A DNA stretch of 19,016 nt from positions 1 through 19,016 of the forward strand of contig JAGKXC010000041.1 of the NCBI GenBank assembly GCA_021151535.1. Reading direction: 5' to 3'. Positions 5,381 through 12,307 of the stretch are shown here, in pieces. The stretch comes from Sphingobacteriia bacterium (GTDB lineage Bacteria; Bacteroidota; Bacteroidia; NS11-12g; UBA955). A program made the translations under genes and the position numbers. The stretch's first letter is position 1; each line of letters begins with the position of its first letter. Under the pieces are notes generated by a model that did not search any database, was not told the origin of the DNA, and was given only the letters and a program-made list of their open reading frames with translations.

Positions 5381-7306
5381 ATGGAAATCAATATTACCTT
5401 TCCCGATGGCGCCGTTCGTCAGTACCCCCAAGGGAGTACCGCGATGGATATCGCCCTATCAATTAGTGAAGGATTAGCAAGAAATGTGCTTGCCGCTAAA
5501 GTAAATAACCAGGTGTGGGACGCCACAAGACCCATCACCACGGACGCTACTTTGCAACTCCTCACGTGGAAAGATGATGAAGGAAAATCAACCTATTGGC
5601 ACTCGTCGGCCCACTTAATGGCCGAAGCCATCGAAGCAACTTTCCCCGGGGCTAAGTTTGCTATCGGTCCGCCAATTGATCGCGGTTTCTATTATGATAT
5701 CGATTTTGGCGATCTTCATTTCTCTTCCGATCACTTCGAACAGTTAGAGAAGAAAATGATGGAATTGGCCAAGCAAGAAAACGCCTACATCCGCAAAGAG
5801 GTTTCTAAAGCCGATGCCATCCAGTACTTCACCGAAAAGGGCGATCCTTATAAAGTGGAGTTGTTGCAGGAGTTGGAAGACGGACAGATTACCTTCTACG
5901 AGCAAGGCGGATTCGTGGATTTATGTCGTGGGCCTCACATCCCGCACACCGGCCACATAAAATCTGTGAAGCTGCTAAATTTGGCAGGCGCGTATTGGAG
6001 AGGCAACGAGAAGAACAAGCAACTTACCCGTATTTACGGCATTACTTTCCCTAAGAAATCGGAGTTGGATGAATATTTAACTATGATAGAAGAGGCCAAG
6101 AAGCGCGATCACCGCAAATTGGGTAAGGAGTTGGAGATATATACATTTGATGATGACGTAGGACCGGGATTGCCATTGTGGTTGCCCAATGGTGCTGCGA
6201 TTATCGAAGCTTTGGAAGCTTTCGCCAAGAAAACTGAGCGCGAGGCGGGATATGAGCGGGTAAAATCGCCCCATATCGCCAAGGAAAGCATGTACTTGAA
6301 AAGCGGGCACTTGCCATATTATGCGGATTCGATGTTCCCTCCGATGGAAGTGGATGGCGAGAAGTATTATTTAAAGGCAATGAACTGTCCGCACCACCAC
6401 AAGATTTTTAGGGCATTGCCAAAAACTTACCGCGATTTGCCATTGCGATTGGCTGAGTACGGAACTTGTTACCGTTACGAGCAGAGCGGAGAGTTGTTTG
6501 GATTGATGCGTGTGCGCAGTTTGCAAATGAATGACGCACATATTTATTGCACAGAGGCTCAATTTGAGGATGAGTTTAAGGCGGTAAATGCATTGTACTT
6601 GAAATATTTTGCCAAGTTTGGCATTGATAAGTATGTGATGCGTTTTTCTAAGCATGATCCGGCGAAGTTGGGACAGAAGTATATTGATATGCCAGAGTTG
6701 TGGGTGAAAACCGAGAACATGGTAAGGAAGGTATTGCAGGGGATGGATGTGAAGTTTGTGGAAGTGGAGGATGAAGCTGCATTTTACGGTCCTAAGATCG
6801 ATATTCAGGTATGGAGTGCGATAGGCAGGGAATTTACGTTGGCTACGAATCAGGTAGATTTTGCGCAAGCGGATCGATTTGATTTGAGTTATATCAATGA
6901 GAAGAACGAAAAAGAACGTCCGATTATCATTCACCGTGCGCCATTGAGCACACATGAGCGATTCATAGGATTCTTGTTGGAGCATTATGCAGGAAATTTG
7001 CCTACATGGTTGGCTCCGAAGCAAGTAATTGTGCTTCCAATTAGCGATAAATATCAGGAATATGCATTAGAGGTTGTAAAATTCCTGAAAAACCTCGATA
7101 TTCGCGCCTCTATTGACTCGAGATCGGAGAAAGCGGGTAAGAAAATCCGCGATGCTGAAATCGCTAAGATCCCATATATGCTCATAGTTGGCGAGAAAGA
7201 AGCCACTGAAGGGGCGGTATCGGTAAGGAAGCATGGAGGTGCAGATTTAGGATCAATGGAATTGCAGCAGTTTGCTGATATTATAGTAGATGAAACCAGG
7301 AAATAA
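5381..7306 (+). CDS. thrS: Threonyl-tRNA synthetase
   Basis: A 641-residue class II aminoacyl-tRNA synthetase of normal length that charges tRNA-Thr in the cytoplasm. The N-terminal TGS domain spans residues 1-63. The editing domain keeps its zinc-type site HSSAH (H74, H78) with C182 and H186 in LCRGPH, so hydrolysis of Ser-tRNA-Thr should be intact. The catalytic core has the zinc ligands C336 (MNCPHH), H387 (NDAHIYC) and H518 (IIIHRAP), and the class II motif 3 around H525-ERFIGFLLEH. The stretch RVRSLQMNDAH differs from the RVRGFTQDDAH of E. coli. The anticodon-binding domain follows from about residue 545 (PKQVIVLPISDKYQEYA). It is the first gene of thrS-infC-rpmI-rplT. The ATG at 5381 directly precedes the TGS strand MEINITFPDG. 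Confidence 0.98.
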   Translation: MEINITFPDGAVRQYPQGSTAMDIALSISEGLARNVLAAKVNNQVWDATRPITTDATLQLLTWKDDEGKSTYWHSSAHLMAEAIEATFPGAKFAIGPPIDRGFYYDIDFGDLHFSSDHFEQLEKKMMELAKQENAYIRKEVSKADAIQYFTEKGDPYKVELLQELEDGQITFYEQGGFVDLCRGPHIPHTGHIKSVKLLNLAGAYWRGNEKNKQLTRIYGITFPKKSELDEYLTMIEEAKKRDHRKLGKELEIYTFDDDVGPGLPLWLPNGAAIIEALEAFAKKTEREAGYERVKSPHIAKESMYLKSGHLPYYADSMFPPMEVDGEKYYLKAMNCPHHHKIFRALPKTYRDLPLRLAEYGTCYRYEQSGELFGLMRVRSLQMNDAHIYCTEAQFEDEFKAVNALYLKYFAKFGIDKYVMRFSKHDPAKLGQKYIDMPELWVKTENMVRKVLQGMDVKFVEVEDEAAFYGPKIDIQVWSAIGREFTLATNQVDFAQADRFDLSYINEKNEKERPIIIHRAPLSTHERFIGFLLEHYAGNLPTWLAPKQVIVLPISDKYQEYALEVVKFLKNLDIRASIDSRSEKAGKKIRDAEIAKIPYMLIVGEKEATEGAVSVRKHGGADLGSMELQQFADIIVDETRK

Positions 7307-7844
7307 CAACAGAAGGCCACAAAAGAAGGAAGACCTTCACCGCATCAACGAGAAAATTACCGCCAAAGAGGTTAGGGTAGTGGGAGAGAATGTGGAGGTT
7401 AACGTTTATCCAGTGCAGAAGGCGTTGGAGATGGCTTATGATGCTGGCTTAGATTTGGTTGAAATCTCTCCGAATGCGGTTCCACCTGTTTGTAAGATTG
7501 TAGATTACAAGAAGTATTTATACGAGCAGAAGAAGAAGCAAAAGGAATTGAAGGCAAATGCGGTGAAGCAAGAGGTGAAGGAGATTCGTTTCGGCCCAAA
7601 CACGGACGAGCACGATGTTGAATTCAAGATCAAGCACGCCAAGCATTTCTTAGAGCAGGGTAACAAGGTACGTGCATATGTGTTTTTCCGTGGAAGAACC
7701 ATTATATATAAGCAAAGAGGGATTGATTTGTTGATGGGATTTGCGAACGTATTGATTGACGAAGGATTCGCGAAATTAGAATCTGAGCCCAAGGAAGAAG
7801 GAAAAAAGGTAGCCATCATGTTGGCTCCAAAAGGTAAGAAATAA
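7290..7844 (+). CDS. infC: Translation initiation factor IF-3
   Basis: A 184-residue IF-3, which binds the 30S subunit, monitors start-codon pairing and prevents premature 50S joining. The N-domain carries the conserved RINEKI and (V)YPVQKALEMAYDAGLDLVEISPNAVPPVCKI segments (core DLVEISPNA, PPVCKI). A lysine-rich linker (KKKQKELKA) and the C-domain (KEIRFGPNTDEHDVEFK, then AYVFFRGR) follow. The ATG at 7290 lies inside thrS and overlaps it by 17 bp. Unlike E. coli infC, where a rare AUU start gives autocontrol, the first plausible start here is ATG. Expression is probably coupled to thrS. The C-terminal LAPKGKK tail is usual for the phylum. Confidence 0.96.
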   Translation: MKPGNNNRRPQKKEDLHRINEKITAKEVRVVGENVEVNVYPVQKALEMAYDAGLDLVEISPNAVPPVCKIVDYKKYLYEQKKKQKELKANAVKQEVKEIRFGPNTDEHDVEFKIKHAKHFLEQGNKVRAYVFFRGRTIIYKQRGIDLLMGFANVLIDEGFAKLESEPKEEGKKVAIMLAPKGKK

Positions 7845-7878
7845 TAACATTAACGAATAAAATAAGGAAATTAGGAAT

Positions 7879-8079
7879 ATGCCAAAGATGAAAACCAATT
7901 CCAGCGCCAAGAAGCGTTTTCGTGTAACCGGCACTGGAAAAGTAAAAAGAGCCAAAGCATTTAAGAATCACATTCTTACAAAGAAGGCTACCAAGCGTAA
8001 GCGTAACTTAGGCCATGATGCAGTTGTTACAGATGCAGACATGAGCAATGTAAAATTCATGTTGCGTTTGGGAAAATAA
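7879..8079 (+). CDS. rpmI: 50S ribosomal protein L35
   Basis: A 66-residue, very basic ribosomal protein of normal length. It starts MPKMKTNSSAKKRFRVTGTGK, the family signature, with RAKAFKNHILTKKATKRKRNL in the middle. It binds 23S rRNA in the large subunit. It lies 34 bp after infC and 66 bp before rplT in the standard order, and is co-transcribed with them. Confidence 0.97.
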   Translation: MPKMKTNSSAKKRFRVTGTGKVKRAKAFKNHILTKKATKRKRNLGHDAVVTDADMSNVKFMLRLGK

Positions 8080-8090
8080 GAAAAAAACCT

Positions 8091-8129
8091 GGCCGGAGCA
8101 TTCAAGAGTTGCTTGCAACCGCTCATGCC
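8091..8129 (+). promoter_or_regulatory. Hairpin in the rpmI-rplT spacer, possible L20 autocontrol element
   Basis: Three nested helices can be drawn: GGC/GCC (8091-8093 with 8127-8129), GAGC/GCTC (8096-8099 with 8121-8124) and GTTG/CAAC (8108-8111 with 8116-8119). Together they make one interrupted stem 17 bp before the rplT ATG. In other bacteria L20 represses this operon by binding mRNA elements that mimic its 23S site. Whether this stem does so is inference. Confidence 0.35.
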
Positions 8130-8145
8130 ATTAAACTAAACTAAT

Positions 8146-8496
8146 ATGCCAAGATCAGTCAATCACGCCGCGAGTAAGGCTCGCAGAAAAAAAACGTTAA
8201 AACTTGCCAAAGGTTACTTTGGTAGAAGAAAAAATGTTTGGACCGTTGCTAAAAATGCCGTTGAGAAAGGTTTAACTTACGCTTACCGCGACCGTCGCGC
8301 TAAGAAACGTGAGTTCCGTTCTTTGTGGATTGTTCGTATTAATGCTGCTTGCCGTGAGCAAGGAATCAGCTATAGCCAATTCATGGGTAAATTGAACAAC
8401 AGTTCTTTGGAAATTAACCGTAAAGTTCTAGCCGATTTGGCCTTGAACGATCCAGCTGGATTCAAAGCTGTATTCGATCAAGTAATGAACGGTTAA
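8146..8496 (+). CDS. rplT: 50S ribosomal protein L20
   Basis: A 116-residue 23S rRNA-binding protein needed early in 50S assembly. It starts MPRSVNHAASKARRKKTLKLAKG (family start with basic helix), has YFGRRKNVWTVAKNAVEKG and AYRDRRAKKREFRSLWIVRI, and ends in the globular C-domain with the RINAACREQGISYSQFM signature. Length is normal and no key part is missing. It is the last gene of the operon, closed by a UUCG-loop terminator 30 bp downstream. Confidence 0.97.
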   Translation: MPRSVNHAASKARRKKTLKLAKGYFGRRKNVWTVAKNAVEKGLTYAYRDRRAKKREFRSLWIVRINAACREQGISYSQFMGKLNNSSLEINRKVLADLALNDPAGFKAVFDQVMNG

Positions 8497-8526
8497 TATC
8501 CGTACAAAACTTTTGCTTAGTTGTAG

Positions 8527-8557
8527 AGCCTCGCTTCGGCGGGGCTTTTCTTTTTTG
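8527..8557 (+). terminator. Terminator of the thrS-infC-rpmI-rplT operon
   Basis: The stem AGCCTCGC/GCGGGGCT (8527-8534 with 8539-8546, one G-U pair) is closed by a stable UUCG tetraloop and followed by a T-rich run (TTTTCTTTTTT). Confidence 0.9.
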
Positions 8558-8558
8558 T

Positions 8559-8583
8559 ACTGGGTGGTTTTTAAACACCCAGT
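8559..8583. repeat. 8-bp inverted repeat across the stop codon of the ATPase gene
   Basis: ACTGGGTG (8559-8566) and CACCCAGT (8576-8583) are perfect arms around a 9-base spacer that contains the TAA stop (8571-8573) of the minus-strand gene. As RNA it would form a hairpin over the stop codon. There is no clear T tract after it on the minus strand, so it may protect the 3' end or mark a junction rather than terminate. Confidence 0.6.
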
Positions 8584-9824
8584 GAAGCGATGGAAATTAC
8601 ATTGATTCCATCTTTTCGGGTATAACTCATTCCCGTTCCAGTAATGATATTTAGAGATTTAGGCGCTTTGCTTTTCTCAGTATTAATTTGAGTTGAAAAT
8701 TTTAAAAGGTTTTGTGCGGCTTCTTCAATTTGTCCCGTTCCTAATTTTATTTCAAAAGCACACCAGTCGCCATTGTGTTTTTCTACAATGCTATCAACTT
8801 CAAGTCCACTTGAATCACGGTAATGGTAAACCTTGGCATCATTGGCTTGTGCGTAAACCCTCAAATCATGAATTACCATTGATTCGAATAAAAATCCTGT
8901 ATAGTTTAAATCATTGATTAATGATTCTGTTGTTGCTCCAACAGCGGCAACTGCTAAACATACATCTGTAAAATGTCTTTTTGGTGAATTTCTTAGTGAA
9001 TGAGAAGAACGAATATGAATATTCCAAGCCGGTTGGTCTTCAATAATCATTAATCGGTTTAATGTGTCTAAGTAATCATAAATTGTGGGCCTTGTAATCC
9101 CAATATTCTCATTTTCTTTGATGTCTTTAACGATAACTGAATTATCAACCATCGTACTAGTGTTTCTTGCCAATGATTTAATTAAGCTTCTTATTTTCAT
9201 TGGGTCTCTTTTTGTATTGGAGACCCTACTCATATCAACTTCTGCTAATAACTCTACATATGCTCTATTGAGATCATATGCTTGTTCCATTGTTTTATTT
9301 AATCCTGTTGGGAATCCACCTTTAATAATTTGATTGATAATTAATTCAATGTCAGTTCTTTCATCCGCTATTTCTATTGCTTTGCTCGCAAATAAATCTG
9401 CAAGGCTAATTTTTCCAGTGGATAAACCTAATTCTTGCCATGACATTGTTCGCATATCAACAATTGTAAATCTACCAGCACCTGAATGCATTCTTGCATC
9501 TTCTTCTGGGTTGGCAGATCCTGTTAATATGAATTGCGCATTCTCCTGTCGCTCATCTACCTCTCTACGCACATAATCCCATATTTTGGGAATAAATTGC
9601 CATTCATCAATTAATCTTGGTGTTTCTCCAGCTAATATTCTTTTGGGAGCTGTTTCGAATAATAGTTTTATTTGTTCATCTTGATCGAGTTGTATTATAC
9701 TGTTGGATATTTGTTTTGCGGATTCTGTTTTGCCACAAGCTTTAGTGCCTCTGATTAACACTGCACCCGAAGCATGGAGTTTGCGTTTTAATTCTGTGTC
9801 AATGATGCGTTCTTTGTAATTCAT
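8571..9824 (-). CDS. AAA-family ATPase with DUF4143 (nuclease-like) C-terminal domain
   Basis: A 417-residue protein of the widespread AAA_14/DUF4143 family, whose role is poorly known. Walker A is GTKACGKT (26-33), Walker B is RLIDEW (70-75) and sensor 1 is LTGSA (100-104). A winged-helix-like section lies at about 225-262 (TRPTIYDYLDTLNRLMIIED). The C-terminal domain shows a PD-(D/E)XK-like series: E314 (FLFES), D344 (LEVDSIV) and E358-x-K360 (FEIKLG). These residues are intact, but nuclease activity is inferred. Alone and AT-rich compared with the preceding ribosomal genes, it looks acquired. A -7 box TATCTTTG (complement of 9841-9848) lies 16 bp upstream, with 23-bp tandem repeats behind it. 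Members are often phase-variable or multi-copy in Bacteroidota and may act in defence or mobile-element functions; this cannot be settled here. Confidence 0.9.
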   Translation of the reverse strand: MNYKERIIDTELKRKLHASGAVLIRGTKACGKTESAKQISNSIIQLDQDEQIKLLFETAPKRILAGETPRLIDEWQFIPKIWDYVRREVDERQENAQFILTGSANPEEDARMHSGAGRFTIVDMRTMSWQELGLSTGKISLADLFASKAIEIADERTDIELIINQIIKGGFPTGLNKTMEQAYDLNRAYVELLAEVDMSRVSNTKRDPMKIRSLIKSLARNTSTMVDNSVIVKDIKENENIGITRPTIYDYLDTLNRLMIIEDQPAWNIHIRSSHSLRNSPKRHFTDVCLAVAAVGATTESLINDLNYTGFLFESMVIHDLRVYAQANDAKVYHYRDSSGLEVDSIVEKHNGDWCAFEIKLGTGQIEEAAQNLLKFSTQINTEKSKAPKSLNIITGTGMSYTRKDGINVISIASLGV

Positions 9825-9840
9825 GAGGCTGTAATTTGTT

Positions 9841-9848
9841 CAAAGATA
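9841..9848 (-). promoter_or_regulatory. -7 element of the ATPase/DUF4143 gene
   Basis: The minus strand reads TATCTTTG, an exact TAnnTTTG match, 16 bp before the ATG at 9824. The tandem repeats start 5 bp upstream of it and provide TTTG motifs every 23 bp, none at the ideal spacing. Confidence 0.5.
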
Positions 9849-9853
9849 ATGCA

Positions 9854-9938
9854 TTTTACAAATTAGTAGCATTTCACTTTACAAATTAGTAGCGTTTCAT
9901 TTTACAAATTAGTAGCGTTTCACTTTACAAATTAGTAG
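9854..9938. repeat. Four tandem 23-bp repeats upstream of the ATPase gene
   Basis: Units start at 9854, 9877, 9900 and 9923. Each contains the invariant core TTTACAAATTAGTAG. The connecting bases differ slightly (CATTTCA or CGTTTCA), and the fourth copy keeps only its first 16 bases. The spacing is slightly over two helical turns. Position at the promoter suggests repeated binding sites for a regulator or iteron-like elements; there are no unique spacers, so it is not a CRISPR array. Confidence 0.9.
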
Positions 9939-9990
9939 ATTTGGCGAATAACTTCGCTCACAATAACTTCAATTAAAAGATCTCTTAAAA

Positions 9991-10953
9991 TCAATTTACA
10001 TCCCAAAGCGTGTAGAGGCGGATATTGCCGCGACTTTGGAAGTTGATCGCCAATACATCACTGAATTGCGCTTTGATAAACGCACGCTTTGAAGAATTGT
10101 AAGTGTATTCCACTTCGTTGTTTAATCCCGCGCGTGTTAGCTCGCCAATGGGCTCGTTGTGGTTGGCATTCTTTCTAATATATTCCTCGCATTCCGTCAT
10201 TAACTGCGGCTTCTGCATAGGACCTGCCTGATTGTGCGTTTTGATGAACCAAGTACTGCGCGTTCCCTCCGCTTTCTCAACAGTTAAATTGCCTTGTATG
10301 TAAAAATCTGCACTCGTAAATGGCGATCTCACTGGTTTGATACGCAAATACTCAATATTGGTAACCAAGGTATCGTTGCACAACTCAAATAAATAGTTGA
10401 TGTCTTCCATGGCCAACCTGCGTACATATCGTTCGTTGGTGAGGGTTTTGATGTTGGCGTCGAACTCTTCCGGTTTCATGGCGCCCGCGCGTACCAGAGA
10501 CGACATGCTGCTTGCCAAAATATCACGGAAGCGTTTCCAGTTTACCAAAGAATCAATTTCACCGCGTTTGTTAAATCTCACCTCAAACGTTTCTAACTGT
10601 AGCAAGTTTGCATTTTTCCAGGTGGTTTTCCCGTTTTCATCGCCATGATATTTAAATTGGTAAATGCCCGGCTTGGAAGTTTTGGTAAAAATTAGGTAAG
10701 CGGTATCGCCCTTTGAATCCAAAATATAATCGTTTTCGTTGGTGATATATTCGGTGGTGGTGAGGCGGTAAATGAATTTCTGCTTGGTGCTCAAGGATGA
10801 AATGGGGTACAGGGTATCGCCGATGATGGAATCTTGCACTGAAAGCACAGGGGCAGGGGAGAAAGATTTTTTATTTTGGGCGATAAGGGATTGCGTTTGC
10901 AGTGAAATAACTGCTGCGGATATGCCGAAAATAGTAAGCGCCAATGATTTCAT
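9991..10953 (-). CDS. Secreted protein of unknown function, 320 residues
   Basis: No family recognised. The first ~26 residues form a Sec signal peptide (basic MK start, hydrophobic LALTIFGISAAVISL, cleavage region SLIAQ). The mature part is mixed alpha/beta, with aromatic beta-strands (QKFIYRLTTTEYITNEN, then TAYLIFTKTSKPGIYQFKY). It has a charged helical middle (RFRDILASSMSSLVRAG, then MKPEEFDANIKTLTNERYVRRLAMEDINYLFELC, positions about 140-190), and ends with a strand-rich tail finishing RLYTLWDVN. There is no lipobox and no type IX sorting domain, so it is probably periplasmic or outer-membrane associated. It is a single gene; composition is near the core genome. The ATG at 10951-10953 is fixed by the signal peptide. 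Confidence 0.8.
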   Translation of the reverse strand: MKSLALTIFGISAAVISLQTQSLIAQNKKSFSPAPVLSVQDSIIGDTLYPISSLSTKQKFIYRLTTTEYITNENDYILDSKGDTAYLIFTKTSKPGIYQFKYHGDENGKTTWKNANLLQLETFEVRFNKRGEIDSLVNWKRFRDILASSMSSLVRAGAMKPEEFDANIKTLTNERYVRRLAMEDINYLFELCNDTLVTNIEYLRIKPVRSPFTSADFYIQGNLTVEKAEGTRSTWFIKTHNQAGPMQKPQLMTECEEYIRKNANHNEPIGELTRAGLNNEVEYTYNSSKRAFIKAQFSDVLAINFQSRGNIRLYTLWDVN

Positions 10954-11142
10954 GAGATATATTTTGTTAAGACAACCTTCCTTATCAAAAGGTTTGCCAA
11001 ATTACGGAAAATAAGGCGGAAAGACGGGCGATTGTGGACTGAGATTTGGATGAGTTGTGAAATATTTTGGTCGAAAAATAATGGATTGCAAAATATTTTT
11101 AGATTTAATTAGTTTATTTAGTTGTTAAAAATAATTGCTAAT

Positions 11143-11601
11143 ATGAAAAACAAATTAATATTTTCCATTTTGTTGATGTTGGTATCAACTATAAATGGCA
11201 CTAAGGCTAATTCACTTAATAATAATTGGGTGAAAACTGGCGATTCAATTGCAGCGGCGCACTTTGATGCGACCCCAATTGTTGTTACTGGGAAAATGCA
11301 AGTTACCTTTACTATTGATATTGATAAAAATGGTAATGCGTTGTATATGAAGGATATCCAGAAGTCTAAGAAAAAGGTTGATAATGGTCAAATGTTTGTT
11401 TTTGGAATAATACCACAAGTGGAAAAAACTTCTGAAGGTTTAATTAGAATGAAGTTTCAACCGGCAGAAAATGGATATCAATATTATTTGTTGGTATATT
11501 CAGCAAATAATGTAGAGCCTAAAGTAGTAGATCCAAATTCGCTATCAATTAAAGATGATAGTTTTATTTTGGTTTATGCCAAATCGTTGACGAAAAAATA
11601 A
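11143..11601 (+). CDS. Small secreted protein of unknown function, 152 residues
   Basis: The start is the ATG at 11143: it begins a clean signal peptide (MKNKLIFSILLMLVSTINGTKA). An upstream in-frame TTG at 11122 would only add seven residues. The mature part, about 130 residues, looks like an all-beta domain (VTGKMQVTFTIDIDKNGN, YYLLVYSANNVEPKV, DSFILVYAKSLTKK). It has no lipobox, no metal motif and no sorting domain. The gene is strongly AT-rich, as is the damaged lipoprotein gene 113 bp downstream, so both may have arrived together. Upstream 10954-11142 holds AT-rich DNA with repeated AAATATTTT motifs but no clear consensus promoter. Confidence 0.7.
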   Translation: MKNKLIFSILLMLVSTINGTKANSLNNNWVKTGDSIAAAHFDATPIVVTGKMQVTFTIDIDKNGNALYMKDIQKSKKKVDNGQMFVFGIIPQVEKTSEGLIRMKFQPAENGYQYYLLVYSANNVEPKVVDPNSLSIKDDSFILVYAKSLTKK

Positions 11602-11714
11602 TGAGTTTTTTATAGATAGTTGTGTGTTTGTTAGGAAAATAATTTAATATTGCTCAAACTGTTTTGAGAGATATTTTATTTGAATCTTTTAAATGGGTAA
11701 TTAATGACTCCTTT

Positions 11715-12275
11715 ATGAAAAAACTAATTTCTTGTTCACTTTTGGTGGTTCTATTTGCCTCATGTGCTGCGCCGCTATCTTACACAGAATCTAGAACAAT
11801 TTTAATGACTCATGATCAAGTTATGACAATGGATTTTCCTTTTTAAGAACAAGTATTTACAAGGTTTGGAAGTCCTAACAGTAAAGAAACTTATAATAAA
11901 GTTGAAAATTGGTATTATAAATTGGGTGAAGTTACAAATTCACGTTCAAATGGACTGTCAATGGGTACTGGGAAATTATTTGTTGATCAGAATAAAGCGG
12001 CAATTATATCAAATAATGTTCAATCTACGGTTGTTAATACACAAACCATTAGTAAAGAGATGTATGTGAAGTTTTGGTTTAGGAACGATACTGTTATTAA
12101 ATGGGAAACATATGGCGTTAATTATCAAAGAGAAATTTTAAATCCAAATTTTAATGATTCAATGTACAGTGAAGCTTTAAAAAAGAGGGAGGAAAAAAAG
12201 GGCAGTTCGTCTATCGTTATTATGATTGTTTCATTGGTGACTTTTGCATATCTATTAATAAAAGTTAGCCCGTAA
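11715..12275 (+). pseudogene. Lipoprotein gene interrupted by an in-frame TAA
   Basis: One reading frame runs from the ATG at 11715 to TAA at 12273-12275 (186 codons), but codon 44 is TAA (11844-11846). The first part encodes a lipoprotein signal (MKKLISCSLLVVLFASC, lipobox-like FASC) and stops after MTMDFPF. Reading on in the same frame gives EQVFTRFGSPNSKETYNKVENWYYKLGEV, with a FGSP turn and WYY strand that recall BamE/SmpA-like outer-membrane lipoproteins. It ends with a C-terminal membrane segment (SSIVIMIVSLVTFAYLLIKV). The product is thus a 43-residue fragment unless the stop is read through. AAA or CAA to TAA is the simplest origin. A TTG at 11922 could restart translation but lacks a signal peptide. 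AT-rich. Confidence 0.75.
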
Positions 12276-12294
12276 GATTCTTACGGGCTTTTTT
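12267..12294 (+). terminator. Terminator overlapping the lipoprotein stop codon
   Basis: The perfect 10-bp stem AGCCCGTAAG/CTTACGGGCT (12267-12276 with 12280-12289) is followed by six T (12289-12294). Its 5' arm includes the stop codon. It lies 14 bp from the convergent clpB stop and may also block read-through from that side. Confidence 0.9.
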
Positions 12295-12307
12295 ATGTGA
12301 AAATTAT

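Noticed and set aside
6371..7024. A 217-codon open frame antisense to thrS
   Set aside because: It lies entirely within a highly conserved synthetase gene, has no recognisable protein character and is explained by codon use on the other strand.
9854..9938. Possible CRISPR array in the tandem repeats
   Set aside because: The units are directly adjacent at 23 bp with no unique spacers, and no cas genes are present.
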